This document shows positions 1 to 10,900 of a DNA stretch of 64,000 nucleotides, piece by piece. Under the pieces are notes generated by a model. That model had not been told where the DNA came from. It saw only the letters and a program-made list of their open reading frames with translations, and ran no database searches. Source of the stretch: Dyella_A sp051962475 (GTDB lineage Bacteria > Pseudomonadota > Gammaproteobacteria > Xanthomonadales > Rhodanobacteraceae); NCBI RefSeq assembly GCF_051962475.1, contig NZ_JBQCCF010000003.1, positions 1 through 64,000 on the forward strand, given 5' to 3'. Positions within the stretch are counted from its first letter, which is position 1. Each line of letters starts with the position of its first letter. The translations under genes and the position numbers were made by a program.

Positions 1-396
1 CCTGGCTGGTCGCTTCGCCCAAGCATCAGAGCGCCCCCTCACTCCAGCCCTCTTCCCCGGCTACGCCAGGGGAGAGGGAGCAGGACTCCGCGGCAGCGCG
101 CGCTTTAGCCCTCTTCCCCTAGCTTTGCTCGGGGGAGAGGGTTGGGTGAGGGGGACGCTCTTGGCTTTCCCCTTCCCCCAGGCGTCAGAGCGCCCCCTCA
201 CCCCAGCCCTCTCCCCCGGCTACGCCAGGAGAGAGGGAGCAGGACTCCGCGGCAGCGCGCGCTTGAGCCCTCTCCCCCGAGCTTTGCTCGGGGGAGAGGG
301 TTGGGTGAGGGGGAAGCTCTTGGCTTTCCTCTTCCCCCAGGCATCAGAGCGCCCCCTTACTCCAGCCCCCTTCCCCGGCTACGCCAGGGGAGAGGG
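1..396. repeat. 159-bp tandem repeat with embedded hairpins, about 2.3 copies plus a left-hand remnant
   Basis: The word tcagagcgcccc recurs at 26, 185 and 344, an exact 159-bp period. Copies 26-184 and 185-343 are nearly identical and the third stops around 396. Bases 1-25 resemble the end of a unit, so the array probably runs off the left edge of the window. Each unit carries a strong inverted repeat; in copy two, 268-282 pairs perfectly with 286-300 (15-bp stem, ttt loop), and a weaker ctcc-rich palindrome also occurs. No credible coding sequence is present. A reading frame from 142 runs through the repeat into metH, but its first 94 codons are repeat sequence. Similar C/T-rich palindromes are common between genes in Xanthomonadales (established knowledge). 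Their function is unknown. Confidence 0.85.
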
Positions 397-423
397 CACA
401 TCTACTGTCGGCCTTCTTATTCG

Positions 424-3108
<2,685 letters not shown>

Positions 3109-3130
3109 TCCGCCGGCCGGGCGAGCGGGC

Positions 3131-3472
3131 TCAGACCTCGCTCTCGACCATCTGGCGGCGCTTCACATCACGCATGTGCACCACCAGGTTGTAGACCGAC
3201 ACGAAGGCCGGGAAGAAGTTGGAGAGGATGCCCACCGAGTCGTTCTTGCCCACGATGAAATACGCCAGTAGCAACGCGCTGCCGCACACCGACAGCCACC
3301 AGAACGCCAGCGGCATCACCACCCGCTTGAGCTTGCGGGTGTAGTACATCTGCACGAACCAGCGGCTGGTGAACATCAGCGAGCCCAGCAGACCCACCGC
3401 CTTCCACGGGGTGAGTTCGAAGCCCTGCAGGGCGGCGAGGATGCGATGCAGTTCGTGCTGGAACAGGTCCAT
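3131..3472 (-). CDS. Small membrane protein, lipid-A-disaccharide-synthase N-terminal-like domain (LAB_N family)
   Basis: This 113-aa protein starts MDLFQHELHRIL and has three hydrophobic segments (about residues 18-38, 50-72 and 78-98). It contains SRWFVQMYYTRK and FWWLSVCGSALLLAYF, the hallmark pattern of the small LAB_N proteins (PF07578). Such stand-alone proteins are often found near lipid A or glycosyltransferase genes, and no enzymatic activity is established for them. The frame is open for 34 codons further upstream, but the internal ATG at 3472 gives the family-typical N terminus. It converges on metH with a 22-bp gap. Function is unassigned beyond the family. Confidence 0.8.
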   Translation of the reverse strand: MDLFQHELHRILAALQGFELTPWKAVGLLGSLMFTSRWFVQMYYTRKLKRVVMPLAFWWLSVCGSALLLAYFIVGKNDSVGILSNFFPAFVSVYNLVVHMRDVKRRQMVESEV

Positions 3473-3561
3473 CGGGGCAAGTCCGGGGTGGAAAGCGCGC
3501 CAGTCTAGCAATCCATCGCGCGCCGCCCTACCCGCCGCCGATAAAAAGTGTGGCCGCCCGG

Positions 3562-3590
3562 TTGACCACCGCACGGACTCCCCGTATATT
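3562..3590 (+). promoter_or_regulatory. Sigma-70 promoter of tRNA-Val
   Basis: TTGACC (3562-3567), a 17-bp spacer, then TATATT (3585-3590). The expected start of transcription is about 7 bp before the mature tRNA, as is common for stable-RNA promoters. Confidence 0.8.
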
Positions 3591-3604
3591 TGCGCGCTCT
3601 CGGC

Positions 3605-3679
3605 GGGCGGTTAGCTCAGCGGTAGAGCACTGCCTTCACACGGCAGGTGTCACAAGTTCGATCCTTGTACCGCCCACCA
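3605..3679 (+). tRNA. tRNA-Val (anticodon CAC)
   Basis: 75 nt that fold as a complete cloverleaf. The acceptor stem is GGGCGGT/ACCGCCC, the anticodon stem CTGCC/GGCAG encloses the loop TTCACAC, the T arm is ACAAG-TTCGATC-CTTGT, and CCA is encoded. Anticodon CAC reads GUG, a heavily used valine codon in this GC-rich genome. It stands alone between its own promoter and terminator. Confidence 0.97.
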
Positions 3680-3690
3680 CTCTAGATTCA

Positions 3691-3724
3691 CGAAAGAAGC
3701 CACCCTTGCGGTGGCTTCTTTCGT
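3691..3724. terminator. Bidirectional rho-independent terminator
   Basis: A perfect hairpin (cgaaagaagccacc paired with ggtggcttctttcg) with a 4-6 nt loop. It lies between tRNA-Val and the convergent end of the GGDEF/EAL gene at 3755 and can serve both strands, with A/T-rich stem ends in each direction. Confidence 0.8.
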
Positions 3725-3754
3725 TGCGGCGGACGCCACCGGCTCTCGACCGGC

Positions 3755-6700
3755 TCAGGCAGCCACGTCCTGGCTGCGCTCCTCGGCTCGCATCTGCTCG
3801 ATCAACAGCGTGAGGAAGCCCTCGCGCGCGTGCCGGTAGCCGGCATCGTGCGGGCCGGCCAGCGCTGCGGCGTGCATGGCCTCGTGCGCTTCATGCAAGG
3901 CCGGCCAGCGCTGCTGGCCGCGCTGGAGATAGCGACCGGCCGGGCAAGGCGCATCGGCATGCTGGCGCCAGAACGCCGGCTCGGCGGGCACCGAGTGCAG
4001 GTGTTCTTCCCACAGCAAGGTACCGGCCAGCGCGCCCAGCGCCGTGTCCGGAGCCGTGGAGCCCCAGCCGCTATGGTAGTCGCGCAGCCATGCGGGCAGT
4101 TCCTCCAGCGGCATCGGCCGCGCCAGGGCATAGCCCTGCCCCATGTCGGCGCCGAGCAGCAAGGCCGCCTCGATCAGACCCGGGGTTTCCAGGCCTTCCA
4201 CCACCACTTCCAGGTCCAGATCGTGGCCGAGCCGGATCAGCTGGCGGATGAAGCGCAGCGTCCGCAACGGGTCGTCCACCACCTGCATCACGATCGCCTG
4301 ATCGATCTTCACGCGATCGAACGGCCATTGGCGCAGACGGATCAGCGAGCTGTAGCCGGCGCCGAGATCGTCTTCCACCAGCCGCACGCCCAGCGCCTTG
4401 AACGCACGCATGCCGGCCATCGCCTGGGTGTCATCGTGCTCCATGCCCAGGGGCGATTCGAGTATTTCGAACAGCAGCGATTCGGCGCGGCAGGGGGTGG
4501 CCGCCAGCACCTCGGCGGCGGCTTCGGCGTACCGCGGATCCTGCAAGGCGGCCGCCGGGGCATTCACCGACAAGTCCAGCGCGTGGCCCGCGTCGGCCAG
4601 TTGCTCGCGTCCGGCGGTGGCCTGGGCCAGCACGTGGCGAAACAGCACCACCAGGTCATCGTCGCCGAGCGCCGGCAGAAACCGTCCCGGCATCAGCAGC
4701 TGGCCGTCGCTGTCGCGCACGCGTGCCAGCGCCTCGAGCTCGGTGACGCGACCGTCGCTCAGCCGCACCACCGGCTGGTAGTGCACCTGCAGGGCGTCGG
4801 TGGCGATCAAGGCACGCCAGCGCTCGCGCACGAAGAACGGCAGCAGCGCCGTGCCGGGTCGCGGCGGCGCCAGCCGCGCCAGCGCCAGGTCGAGCAGGTT
4901 TTTCAGCTGGTCGACGAAGGCCTGCTGGTCTTCGCTCTGCAGGCCGCCGGCATAGGCGCTGTAGATGGTGAGCACAGCTGCCGGCGTCGGCGGCAGCGGG
5001 CACAGCGGCACCGCCACGCTGGACACGATGCCGATCGCCAGCGCCTGATCCTTCCAGCTCGCCATGACCGGATCGGTACCGTAGTGCAGGCAGCGCTGGA
5101 TGGTGGAGCTGCGCCACGCGCGACCGGTCGGGCCACCGCCCTGCGGGCTGTCGGCATTGACGCGGATCGGCGCCGCCTCGCCGCGCGCCAACGCGCGCAG
5201 GTAATTGGCGAACGCCTCACCACCCACGGCCTCGTAGGTGAGCTGACCGGAGTGGTCTGGCCGCCCCACTGCGCAGGAGGTGATCTCGTCGTGCGCGGCG
5301 AGCATGTCGACCACGCCCTGGATCAGTTCGAGGTAGCCGTCGGCCGACCACGCCAGCGCGTTGAGCCGGGCCAGCAAGGCGACGCGGGCGCGCTGCAATT
5401 CGCGCATGCTTTCCAGCTGCCACTGGCGTTCCAGCCCCAACCGCTGCAGCACGATGCTGAGCGGGCGACGATCCCGCGCCGCGGCGTCGCCGAGCATCGC
5501 GGCGATCAGATCGCGCAGGCGCTCGATGCCTTCCAGCAGCCACACCTCTTCCAGCCCGGCGGCGGCGTGGAAGCGACCGGCGCGGCCGGCCTGGGCGCGA
5601 TGAGCATCGATATCCAGTTCCGGCTGCAGCAGCAGATGCAGGTGACGCGCGAAACGTGAGCTCAGTTGTTCGCGGTCGGCGTCCGGCAGCACGTCGAGCA
5701 GGCGGGCGATGCCTTCGTGCGCCATCAGTTCGGCGTGGAACGCGGTGATCAGCGCCGGCAGGCGCGGCGCCACCGTCTCGCACCAGGGCTGCAGCACCGC
5801 GGCTGCCGAGAGCCCGTACGGCGGTTGGTTGCGGCCGTCATCTTCCGGCGTCGGCGGTTCGGCGGCGATCAGTGGCGTGGACCACCACCGCTCGCGCTGG
5901 CGCTTGCGCGCCTTCACCTGGTACATCGCCTGGTCGGCGCGGCGCAGCAGCTGTTCGCCGCTGCCCTTGGCATGGTCGGGAAACAGGGCAATGCCGAGAC
6001 TGGCCGCCAGGTGGAAGGTGGCGCCATCGATCTCCAGCGGCTCGCGCAGGCGCTGCCACACCCGCTCCAGCAGCGGCTCCAGCTCGCCCTCGTCGTGCAG
6101 GCCTTCGCAGACCAGCACGAATTCGTCGCCGCCCAGGCGTGCCACGTAGTCCTCCGGGCGCAGCGCGCGTTGCAGTCGCTGCGCCACTTCCACCAGCAGA
6201 CGATCGCCCACCGCATGGCCGTGGCGGTCGTTGATCGGCTTGAGGTCATCCAGGTCCAGCATGCCAGCGGCGACCAGCCGTTCGTTGCGCTCGGCGCGAG
6301 CGATCGCGCACTCCAGGTGCATGTCCAGCGCACGGCGATTGGGCAGCCCGGTAAGCGCATCGTGCAGGGCCAGATAGGTCTGGCGCTGCTGCTCCTCGGA
6401 CAGCATCCGCCGACGCTCGTGCTGGCTCAGCGCCAGCCCGGTAGCATCGGCCAGCTCGTCGAGCAGGCGGCACATTTCCTCGTCGAGCGCGTCTTCCTCG
6501 CGCGTCACGATCACGAACACCCCCAGCGGGTCCGGACGTGCCGCAGCGCCACCGGTGAGGGGCATGATCGGCCAGCAGCCCATCGCGCCCATCTGGGCCA
6601 GTGGCTCGTGCTGCCAGATCGGCGACATGTCCCGGCGCTCGCGCGGCCGCACCCGGACCTGGCGCTCGCGCGACTGCAGCGCCAGCATCGGCACCGTCAA

Positions 6701-7615
6701 CCCGCTGCCATCGGCCTGCCGCAGCGAGGGCGACAGTGGCTGCAGCGCCGCCGCGATCGGCCCGACCAGGGCGGCACGGCGCAGTTGCGTGGTCTGTGTA
6801 TCGAGGATGTGCACGTCCACCGCGGCGGCACCGGCAATCTCCACCAGCGCTTGCGCCAGCGTGCGGTACACCGCGTCGGGATCGGGCTGGTCGAGCAGCG
6901 CGCGCTGGATCGTGCGCTGCGCATCCCGGTAACGGCTCATGCGGGCGCTTCGTTCCACCAGCGCCTGGTGATCCCAGAAGCGCGCCAGCTCGTCGGCCAG
7001 TCGCTGCGCCCAGTCCAGCAGGTCTTCGCTGAGATCGGCCGAGCCGCCGGCATATACGGCGAGGGTCAGCTGGCCACCATCGCGGGTATCCGCTGCGGCA
7101 GCAATGCAGGAACTGAAACCATGCTGCGCAGCCGCGGCACGCCAGGGCGCGAACATGGGTGCATCGATGGATACCGCCTGCGCCCGATGCTCGCGCAGCG
7201 CGATGCCCACCGGGCCGCTGCCACCGGCATCGTCGGCGCGGTTGCTCAGGTGCAGTTCGGCAGCGTAATCGGACTGCGGCCCGGCCGCGGCCAGCACCTG
7301 CACCACCACCTCATTCGGGGCACGGCGGCCGATCCACACCAGCGGCAGGCTCATGGTGGCGGCGAGGATGCGCGCGATCTCGACCACCGCCAGGCGACGG
7401 TCGTAGCCGGGCGCGGTGTGCAGCAAGGTGAGGGTTTCGGCGACGCTCTGGTAGAAGCGCGAACGCAGCTCGACATGCGCCGCCCGCAGAGGCCCGCCGG
7501 CAGCTCCCACCGGGCCGCTCATCCCCGCTTCCTGTTCGCCGGATTCCACGTCGACCGCCATGCGTGCCTGCTGATGCCTCGTCGCCCTGTCCCCATCGGT
7601 GTCCATCGCCGCCAT
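3755..7615 (-). CDS. c-di-GMP turnover protein: GAF-GAF-GGDEF-globin-like-GAF-EAL-CZB-like
   Basis: 1286 aa, apparently cytoplasmic with no membrane segment. Order seen: two GAF-like regions (about 55-215 and 235-400); a GGDEF domain (about 410-575) with intact RLGGDEF at about 494-500; a helical region (about 600-750) resembling globin-coupled sensors, with ARHLHLLL (His658/660) followed by GRFHAAAGL (His683); a third GAF-like region (about 765-925); and an EAL domain (about 940-1180) keeping ELEALARV, the Asn of DLSVN, FEILES, the DD of VEDDLGAGYSSL and VKIDQ. The C-terminal 100 residues have WEEHLHS, DAPCPAGRYL and HEAHEAMH, the 3His/1Cys spacing of a zinc-binding CZB domain. Both catalytic motifs look competent, so it may make and break c-di-GMP under haem/O2 and zinc control (inference). 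Several in-frame starts (codons 1, 4, 19, 32) are possible. Confidence 0.85.
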   Translation of the reverse strand: MAAMDTDGDRATRHQQARMAVDVESGEQEAGMSGPVGAAGGPLRAAHVELRSRFYQSVAETLTLLHTAPGYDRRLAVVEIARILAATMSLPLVWIGRRAPNEVVVQVLAAAGPQSDYAAELHLSNRADDAGGSGPVGIALREHRAQAVSIDAPMFAPWRAAAAQHGFSSCIAAAADTRDGGQLTLAVYAGGSADLSEDLLDWAQRLADELARFWDHQALVERSARMSRYRDAQRTIQRALLDQPDPDAVYRTLAQALVEIAGAAAVDVHILDTQTTQLRRAALVGPIAAALQPLSPSLRQADGSGLTVPMLALQSRERQVRVRPRERRDMSPIWQHEPLAQMGAMGCWPIMPLTGGAAARPDPLGVFVIVTREEDALDEEMCRLLDELADATGLALSQHERRRMLSEEQQRQTYLALHDALTGLPNRRALDMHLECAIARAERNERLVAAGMLDLDDLKPINDRHGHAVGDRLLVEVAQRLQRALRPEDYVARLGGDEFVLVCEGLHDEGELEPLLERVWQRLREPLEIDGATFHLAASLGIALFPDHAKGSGEQLLRRADQAMYQVKARKRQRERWWSTPLIAAEPPTPEDDGRNQPPYGLSAAAVLQPWCETVAPRLPALITAFHAELMAHEGIARLLDVLPDADREQLSSRFARHLHLLLQPELDIDAHRAQAGRAGRFHAAAGLEEVWLLEGIERLRDLIAAMLGDAAARDRRPLSIVLQRLGLERQWQLESMRELQRARVALLARLNALAWSADGYLELIQGVVDMLAAHDEITSCAVGRPDHSGQLTYEAVGGEAFANYLRALARGEAAPIRVNADSPQGGGPTGRAWRSSTIQRCLHYGTDPVMASWKDQALAIGIVSSVAVPLCPLPPTPAAVLTIYSAYAGGLQSEDQQAFVDQLKNLLDLALARLAPPRPGTALLPFFVRERWRALIATDALQVHYQPVVRLSDGRVTELEALARVRDSDGQLLMPGRFLPALGDDDLVVLFRHVLAQATAGREQLADAGHALDLSVNAPAAALQDPRYAEAAAEVLAATPCRAESLLFEILESPLGMEHDDTQAMAGMRAFKALGVRLVEDDLGAGYSSLIRLRQWPFDRVKIDQAIVMQVVDDPLRTLRFIRQLIRLGHDLDLEVVVEGLETPGLIEAALLLGADMGQGYALARPMPLEELPAWLRDYHSGWGSTAPDTALGALAGTLLWEEHLHSVPAEPAFWRQHADAPCPAGRYLQRGQQRWPALHEAHEAMHAAALAGPHDAGYRHAREGFLTLLIEQMRAEERSQDVAA

Positions 7616-7813
7616 CGATCGCCGCGCTCATCGATTGCATGCGAAGCATCCGCCTCTGCCGCAATCCGGCTTATCGTCATTCTCCGGTGGCACTTGAACC
7701 CGGCCGTGGGCGTCCGGCCCGCGCTGTGTCGGCGATCATACGCCCGGCATCGGCGCCGCGTGCCAGACTGGCCGCTGCCGGCGCCTGCCAGGGCGACAAG
7801 CAAGGGAGGGGGC

Positions 7814-8458
7814 ATGGATCAGGGGAGCCACGGCGCGTCGGCCCGTTTTGGGCTGATCCTGCTGGCGCTGTTCGCGCTGGCCACTGCGGCACTCGGCATC
7901 GCGCCGCGCTACCGCCAGGACTGGCTGCTGGAAAACATCGTCGTGCTGGTGGCCGCGCCGCTGCTGGTGATCGGCTGGCGGCGGCTGGCCTTCTCGCGCA
8001 GCGCCTACCTGGCGCTGTTCGTCTTCCTGCTGCTGCACGAGGTGGGCGCGCACTACACCTATTCGGAGGTGCCCTACGACGAGGCGTTCGCCTGGCTCAC
8101 CGGCCATTCGCTCAATGGGCTGCTGGGGCTGCATCGAAATCACTTCGACCGGGCGGTGCATTTCCTCTATGGCATGCTGGTGACGCCCATGGCGATAGAG
8201 CTGTTCGCGCATCGGGCGCCGCCGCGCGGCATCTGGCGCTGGATCCTGCCTGTGTGTTTCGTGATGTCCCACTCGGTGGTGTACGAGCTGGTGGAATGGC
8301 TGGCCGCGCTGCGCTTCGGCGGCGAGCTGGGCACGGCCTACCTCGGCACCCAGGGCGATCCCTGGGACGCCCAGCAGGACATGGCGCTGGCCGCGCTGGG
8401 CAGCGTGCTGTCGATGACCGTGCTGGCCCTGCGGGCCGGCCGCGTGCGGACGGATTGA
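7814..8458 (+). CDS. DUF2238 (YjdF-like) integral membrane protein
   Basis: 214 aa with about six hydrophobic helices and the conserved DUF2238 features LLHEVGAHYTY, NHFDRAVHFLYG, VVYELVEW and GTQGDPWDAQQDM. The start is fixed by a good ribosome site (aagggaggg) 5-8 bp upstream of ATG 7814. The family's biochemical function is not known; the paired His, Glu and Asp residues in the membrane segments could bind metal (inference). Its stop codon lies inside the Anr-like box at 8455-8468, so the next gene has its own promoter. The roughly 200 bp upstream (7616-7813) separates it from the divergent GGDEF/EAL gene and shows no recognisable element. Confidence 0.85.
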   Translation: MDQGSHGASARFGLILLALFALATAALGIAPRYRQDWLLENIVVLVAAPLLVIGWRRLAFSRSAYLALFVFLLLHEVGAHYTYSEVPYDEAFAWLTGHSLNGLLGLHRNHFDRAVHFLYGMLVTPMAIELFAHRAPPRGIWRWILPVCFVMSHSVVYELVEWLAALRFGGELGTAYLGTQGDPWDAQQDMALAALGSVLSMTVLALRAGRVRTD

Positions 8459-8468
8459 CCGTCGTCAA
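8455..8468. promoter_or_regulatory. Anr/FNR-type box (TTGAC-CGTC-GTCAA)
   Basis: A perfect 5-4-5 inverted repeat matching TTGAY-N4-RTCAA, centred about 61 bp before the CBS-protein start. This suits an activator site near -41.5 with a roughly 20-nt leader. It overlaps the stop codon of the preceding gene. Confidence 0.65.
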
Positions 8469-8522
8469 CCTGCTGGCCGCGGTGGCGCCTAGGCTGGATC
8501 CGTCACAGCGGGAATCACCGCC

Positions 8523-8969
8523 ATGCGCGCCTCGGACATCGGAATCGCCCGCGTCATCCACGCTCCCGCCACGCTCAGCGTGCGCGACGCGGCCAGCCTG
8601 ATGCGCCGCCAGCAGGTGGGGTGCCTGGTGGTGTCGCGCGAGCTGCCTTCCGGGCCGGTGCCGGTGGGCATGGTCACCGACCGAGACCTGGTTACCGAGG
8701 CCATCGCCGCGGCGCGCGATCTCGACATCACCACGCTGGGCGAGGTGATGTCCGCACCGCTGGCCGTGTGTCCCGCGGACGCGACGCTGGCCGAGGTGGT
8801 GGGCATCCTGCGCGGCAGCGGCGTGCGCCGGCTGCCGCTGGTGGACGGCGATGGCCGCCTGGTCGGGTTGGTCAGCGCGGACGACGTGCTGGTTGCGCTC
8901 AACGAGTTGCTGGGGCGACTGGCCGAGGCCATGATGGTCGAGCCCCTGCTCGACCGCAGCTATACCTGA
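8523..8969 (+). CDS. Tandem CBS-domain protein
   Basis: 148 aa made almost entirely of two CBS motifs (about 8-70 and 75-135), including VGCLVVSRE, VGMVTDRDLV and VRRLPLVDGDGRLVGLVS. Stand-alone CBS pairs bind adenosine nucleotides and act as energy-charge sensors (family knowledge); the partner here is unknown. An Anr-like box sits about 55 bp upstream, and an L,D-transpeptidase gene starts 13 bp downstream, so the two are probably co-transcribed. Small CBS proteins are recurrent members of anaerobically induced stress clusters together with Usp proteins, which fits this neighbourhood. Confidence 0.9.
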   Translation: MRASDIGIARVIHAPATLSVRDAASLMRRQQVGCLVVSRELPSGPVPVGMVTDRDLVTEAIAAARDLDITTLGEVMSAPLAVCPADATLAEVVGILRGSGVRRLPLVDGDGRLVGLVSADDVLVALNELLGRLAEAMMVEPLLDRSYT

Positions 8970-8982
8970 GCGCGTTGTACCC

Positions 8983-10044
8983 ATGTCCCGATTCCGGCGC
9001 CCTGCATTCCGCCACCTGCCTGTCCTGATCCTCTGCGCGGTGCTGGCAACGCTCTCGCTCGGCGCGATCCGCGCGGCCGGCAGCACGCGCTTCTTCTGGC
9101 ACCCGGAGATCGCGCCCAACGGCCCGGTGGTGGTCGTGGTGAGCCTGGACGAGCAGAACATCTACGTGTACCGCAACGGCGTGGCGATCGGCGTCGGGCC
9201 GATCAGCTCGGGCAAGCCCGGCTACGAGACACCGCCGGGGGTGTACAGCATCCTGCAGAAGGAGCGCGAGCACCGCTCCAATCTCTACGACGACGCACCG
9301 ATGCCGTACATGCAGCGGCTCACCTGGGACGGCATCGCCCTGCACGGCGGCACCCTGCCCGGCCATCCGGCCTCGCACGGCTGCGTGCGCCTGCCCCAGG
9401 CCTTCGCCGAGAAACTGTTCGCGATCACCCAGCGCGGCGGCATTGTGGTGGTGGCCGACGCGCGCATCTCGCCCGAACGCATCGCCCACCCGGCTGCGGT
9501 GGCGCCGATCGACCTGAGCGGTGCGCCGATGTCGCCCGCCACGGTGGCAGTGCCGGACGCCTCCGGCACCACGTCGCCCGCCATCGCGCCGTCCAACGTG
9601 GAGGCGACGCCGGTCAGCGTGGTGGTGAGCACCTCCGACCGCGCCGTCTATGTGCTTCGCGGCGGACTGCTGGTGGACAGCTCGCCACTCGTCCAGGTGG
9701 CCGATCCGGCCCCCTCCGGCATTGTGCTTTACGTGATGACCGGCACCCGCCTCGGCGCGCCCGAGGCCGCGTTCGGCGCGAAACTGCCGAACTGGTCGGC
9801 CTACCGCATTTTGGGAGATGGCGCGGCGCCCGAACCTGGCGAGATGGCCAGCCACCTGCATGTTCCGGAGGCGTTCGGCGCCCGCCTGCAGCGGGCCCTG
9901 GTGCCAGGCTCCACGGTGCTGGTGACCGACCTCCCCGGCTACGGCAATCCTGCCGGACCGCCCTATGCCAAGCTGCTCGAATCGGAGCCGGCCAGCGGCC
10001 CCGGCCCAGGCGCGAAGCCGGTCACGAATCACGGAAGCCGCTGA
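8983..10044 (+). CDS. L,D-transpeptidase (YkuD domain), exported
   Basis: 353 aa with a Sec-type N terminus (RFRRPAFRH followed by a hydrophobic stretch to about residue 32). The YkuD domain spans about 42-165: QNIYVYRNG, ALHGGTLPGHP and the catalytic SHGCVRLP, with Cys134 the nucleophile. Residues about 205-345 form a second region with VVVSTSDRAVYVLRGGLLVDS, resembling a repeated YkuD-like N-terminal strand pattern but without a second catalytic Cys. Periplasmic role: 3-3 peptidoglycan cross-linking or lipoprotein attachment. It follows the CBS gene by 13 bp. The degenerate second half is an oddity and may be a binding module. Confidence 0.88.
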   Translation: MSRFRRPAFRHLPVLILCAVLATLSLGAIRAAGSTRFFWHPEIAPNGPVVVVVSLDEQNIYVYRNGVAIGVGPISSGKPGYETPPGVYSILQKEREHRSNLYDDAPMPYMQRLTWDGIALHGGTLPGHPASHGCVRLPQAFAEKLFAITQRGGIVVVADARISPERIAHPAAVAPIDLSGAPMSPATVAVPDASGTTSPAIAPSNVEATPVSVVVSTSDRAVYVLRGGLLVDSSPLVQVADPAPSGIVLYVMTGTRLGAPEAAFGAKLPNWSAYRILGDGAAPEPGEMASHLHVPEAFGARLQRALVPGSTVLVTDLPGYGNPAGPPYAKLLESEPASGPGPGAKPVTNHGSR

Positions 10045-10126
10045 CTGTGTTCAGTTTTCCCTGACAAATCGTTCAGCTTGCGCCGGACAGACTGCCGTTC
10101 GTCTCTGCCGTCTGCGGTCATCCCCG

Positions 10127-10888
10127 ATGTCGATCCTCGCCCCTCGCACCCTGGTGCGTCGCGTGCTCCCCGTTGTGTCCCTGCTCTTCATGCTGCCGCT
10201 GGCTGGCCGTGCCGCGGCCCCGCCGCCCCCGAGCGCCGGTGACCTGGCCGCCGCGCTGTCCCGCGCGGCACCGGCGGCCGACCCCAAGGTGATCGCCCTG
10301 GCGACCCGCGCGCTGCAATGCGTGCAGAAGGCGATGCCGACGCGCACGCTCAGCGTGATCGACTACTCGCGCCCGTCCACCGAGCCCCGCCTGTGGGTGT
10401 TCGACGTGAACCAGCGCACCCTGTTGTTCAAGGAGTGGGTGGCGCACGGGCGCAACAGTGGCGACAACCTCACCGAACGTTTTTCCAATGTGCCGGGCAG
10501 CCTGATGTCCAGCCTCGGCACCTTCGTCACCGACGGCACCTACCAGGGTCACAATGGCTACTCGTTGCGGCTGAAGGGCCTGGACGACGGCTTCAACGAC
10601 AACGCCGAGAGCCGCGCCATCGTGATCCACGGCGCCAACTACGTGAGCCCGGCGTTCGCCAAGACGCAGGGACGGATCGGTCGCAGCTGGGGCTGTCCGG
10701 CGGTGCGCGCCGGCGTGGCGCACAAACTGATCGACGCGATCCGCGAGCGTTCGGTGGTATTCGCCTACTATCCAGACCAGCGCTGGCTGAGCCACGCCGC
10801 CACGCTGGGTGACTGCGGCACCAGCGTCACCGCCAGCCTCAACGGCGGCGGTGGCCGAACCAGCACGCGCGCCGCGCTCAGCCCCTGA
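10127..10888 (+). CDS. Murein L,D-transpeptidase, YkuD_2 catalytic-domain family
   Basis: 253 aa with a signal peptide (VRRVLPVVSLLFMLPLAGRAAA). The PF13645-type domain contains KEWVAHGRNSGDN, TDGTYQGHNGYSLRLKG, AIVIHGANYV and the catalytic GRSWGCPAVR, with Cys190. This family differs from classical YkuD enzymes but has the same His/Ser/Cys arrangement, and acts on peptidoglycan in the periplasm. The start at 10127 is chosen because it is followed directly by a proper signal peptide; the frame is open further upstream. It lies 82 bp after the first L,D-transpeptidase and converges on a universal stress protein gene with only 12 bp between, with no terminator visible. Confidence 0.88.
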   Translation: MSILAPRTLVRRVLPVVSLLFMLPLAGRAAAPPPPSAGDLAAALSRAAPAADPKVIALATRALQCVQKAMPTRTLSVIDYSRPSTEPRLWVFDVNQRTLLFKEWVAHGRNSGDNLTERFSNVPGSLMSSLGTFVTDGTYQGHNGYSLRLKGLDDGFNDNAESRAIVIHGANYVSPAFAKTQGRIGRSWGCPAVRAGVAHKLIDAIRERSVVFAYYPDQRWLSHAATLGDCGTSVTASLNGGGGRTSTRAALSP

Positions 10889-10900
10889 TGGCAATGGCGC

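Noticed and set aside
1..423. Cobalamin riboswitch upstream of metH
   Set aside because: No B12-box-like sequence was found; the region is the 159-bp repeat.
142..423. 94-residue N-terminal extension of MetH
   Set aside because: The codons are tandem-repeat sequence; family similarity begins at the ATG at 424.
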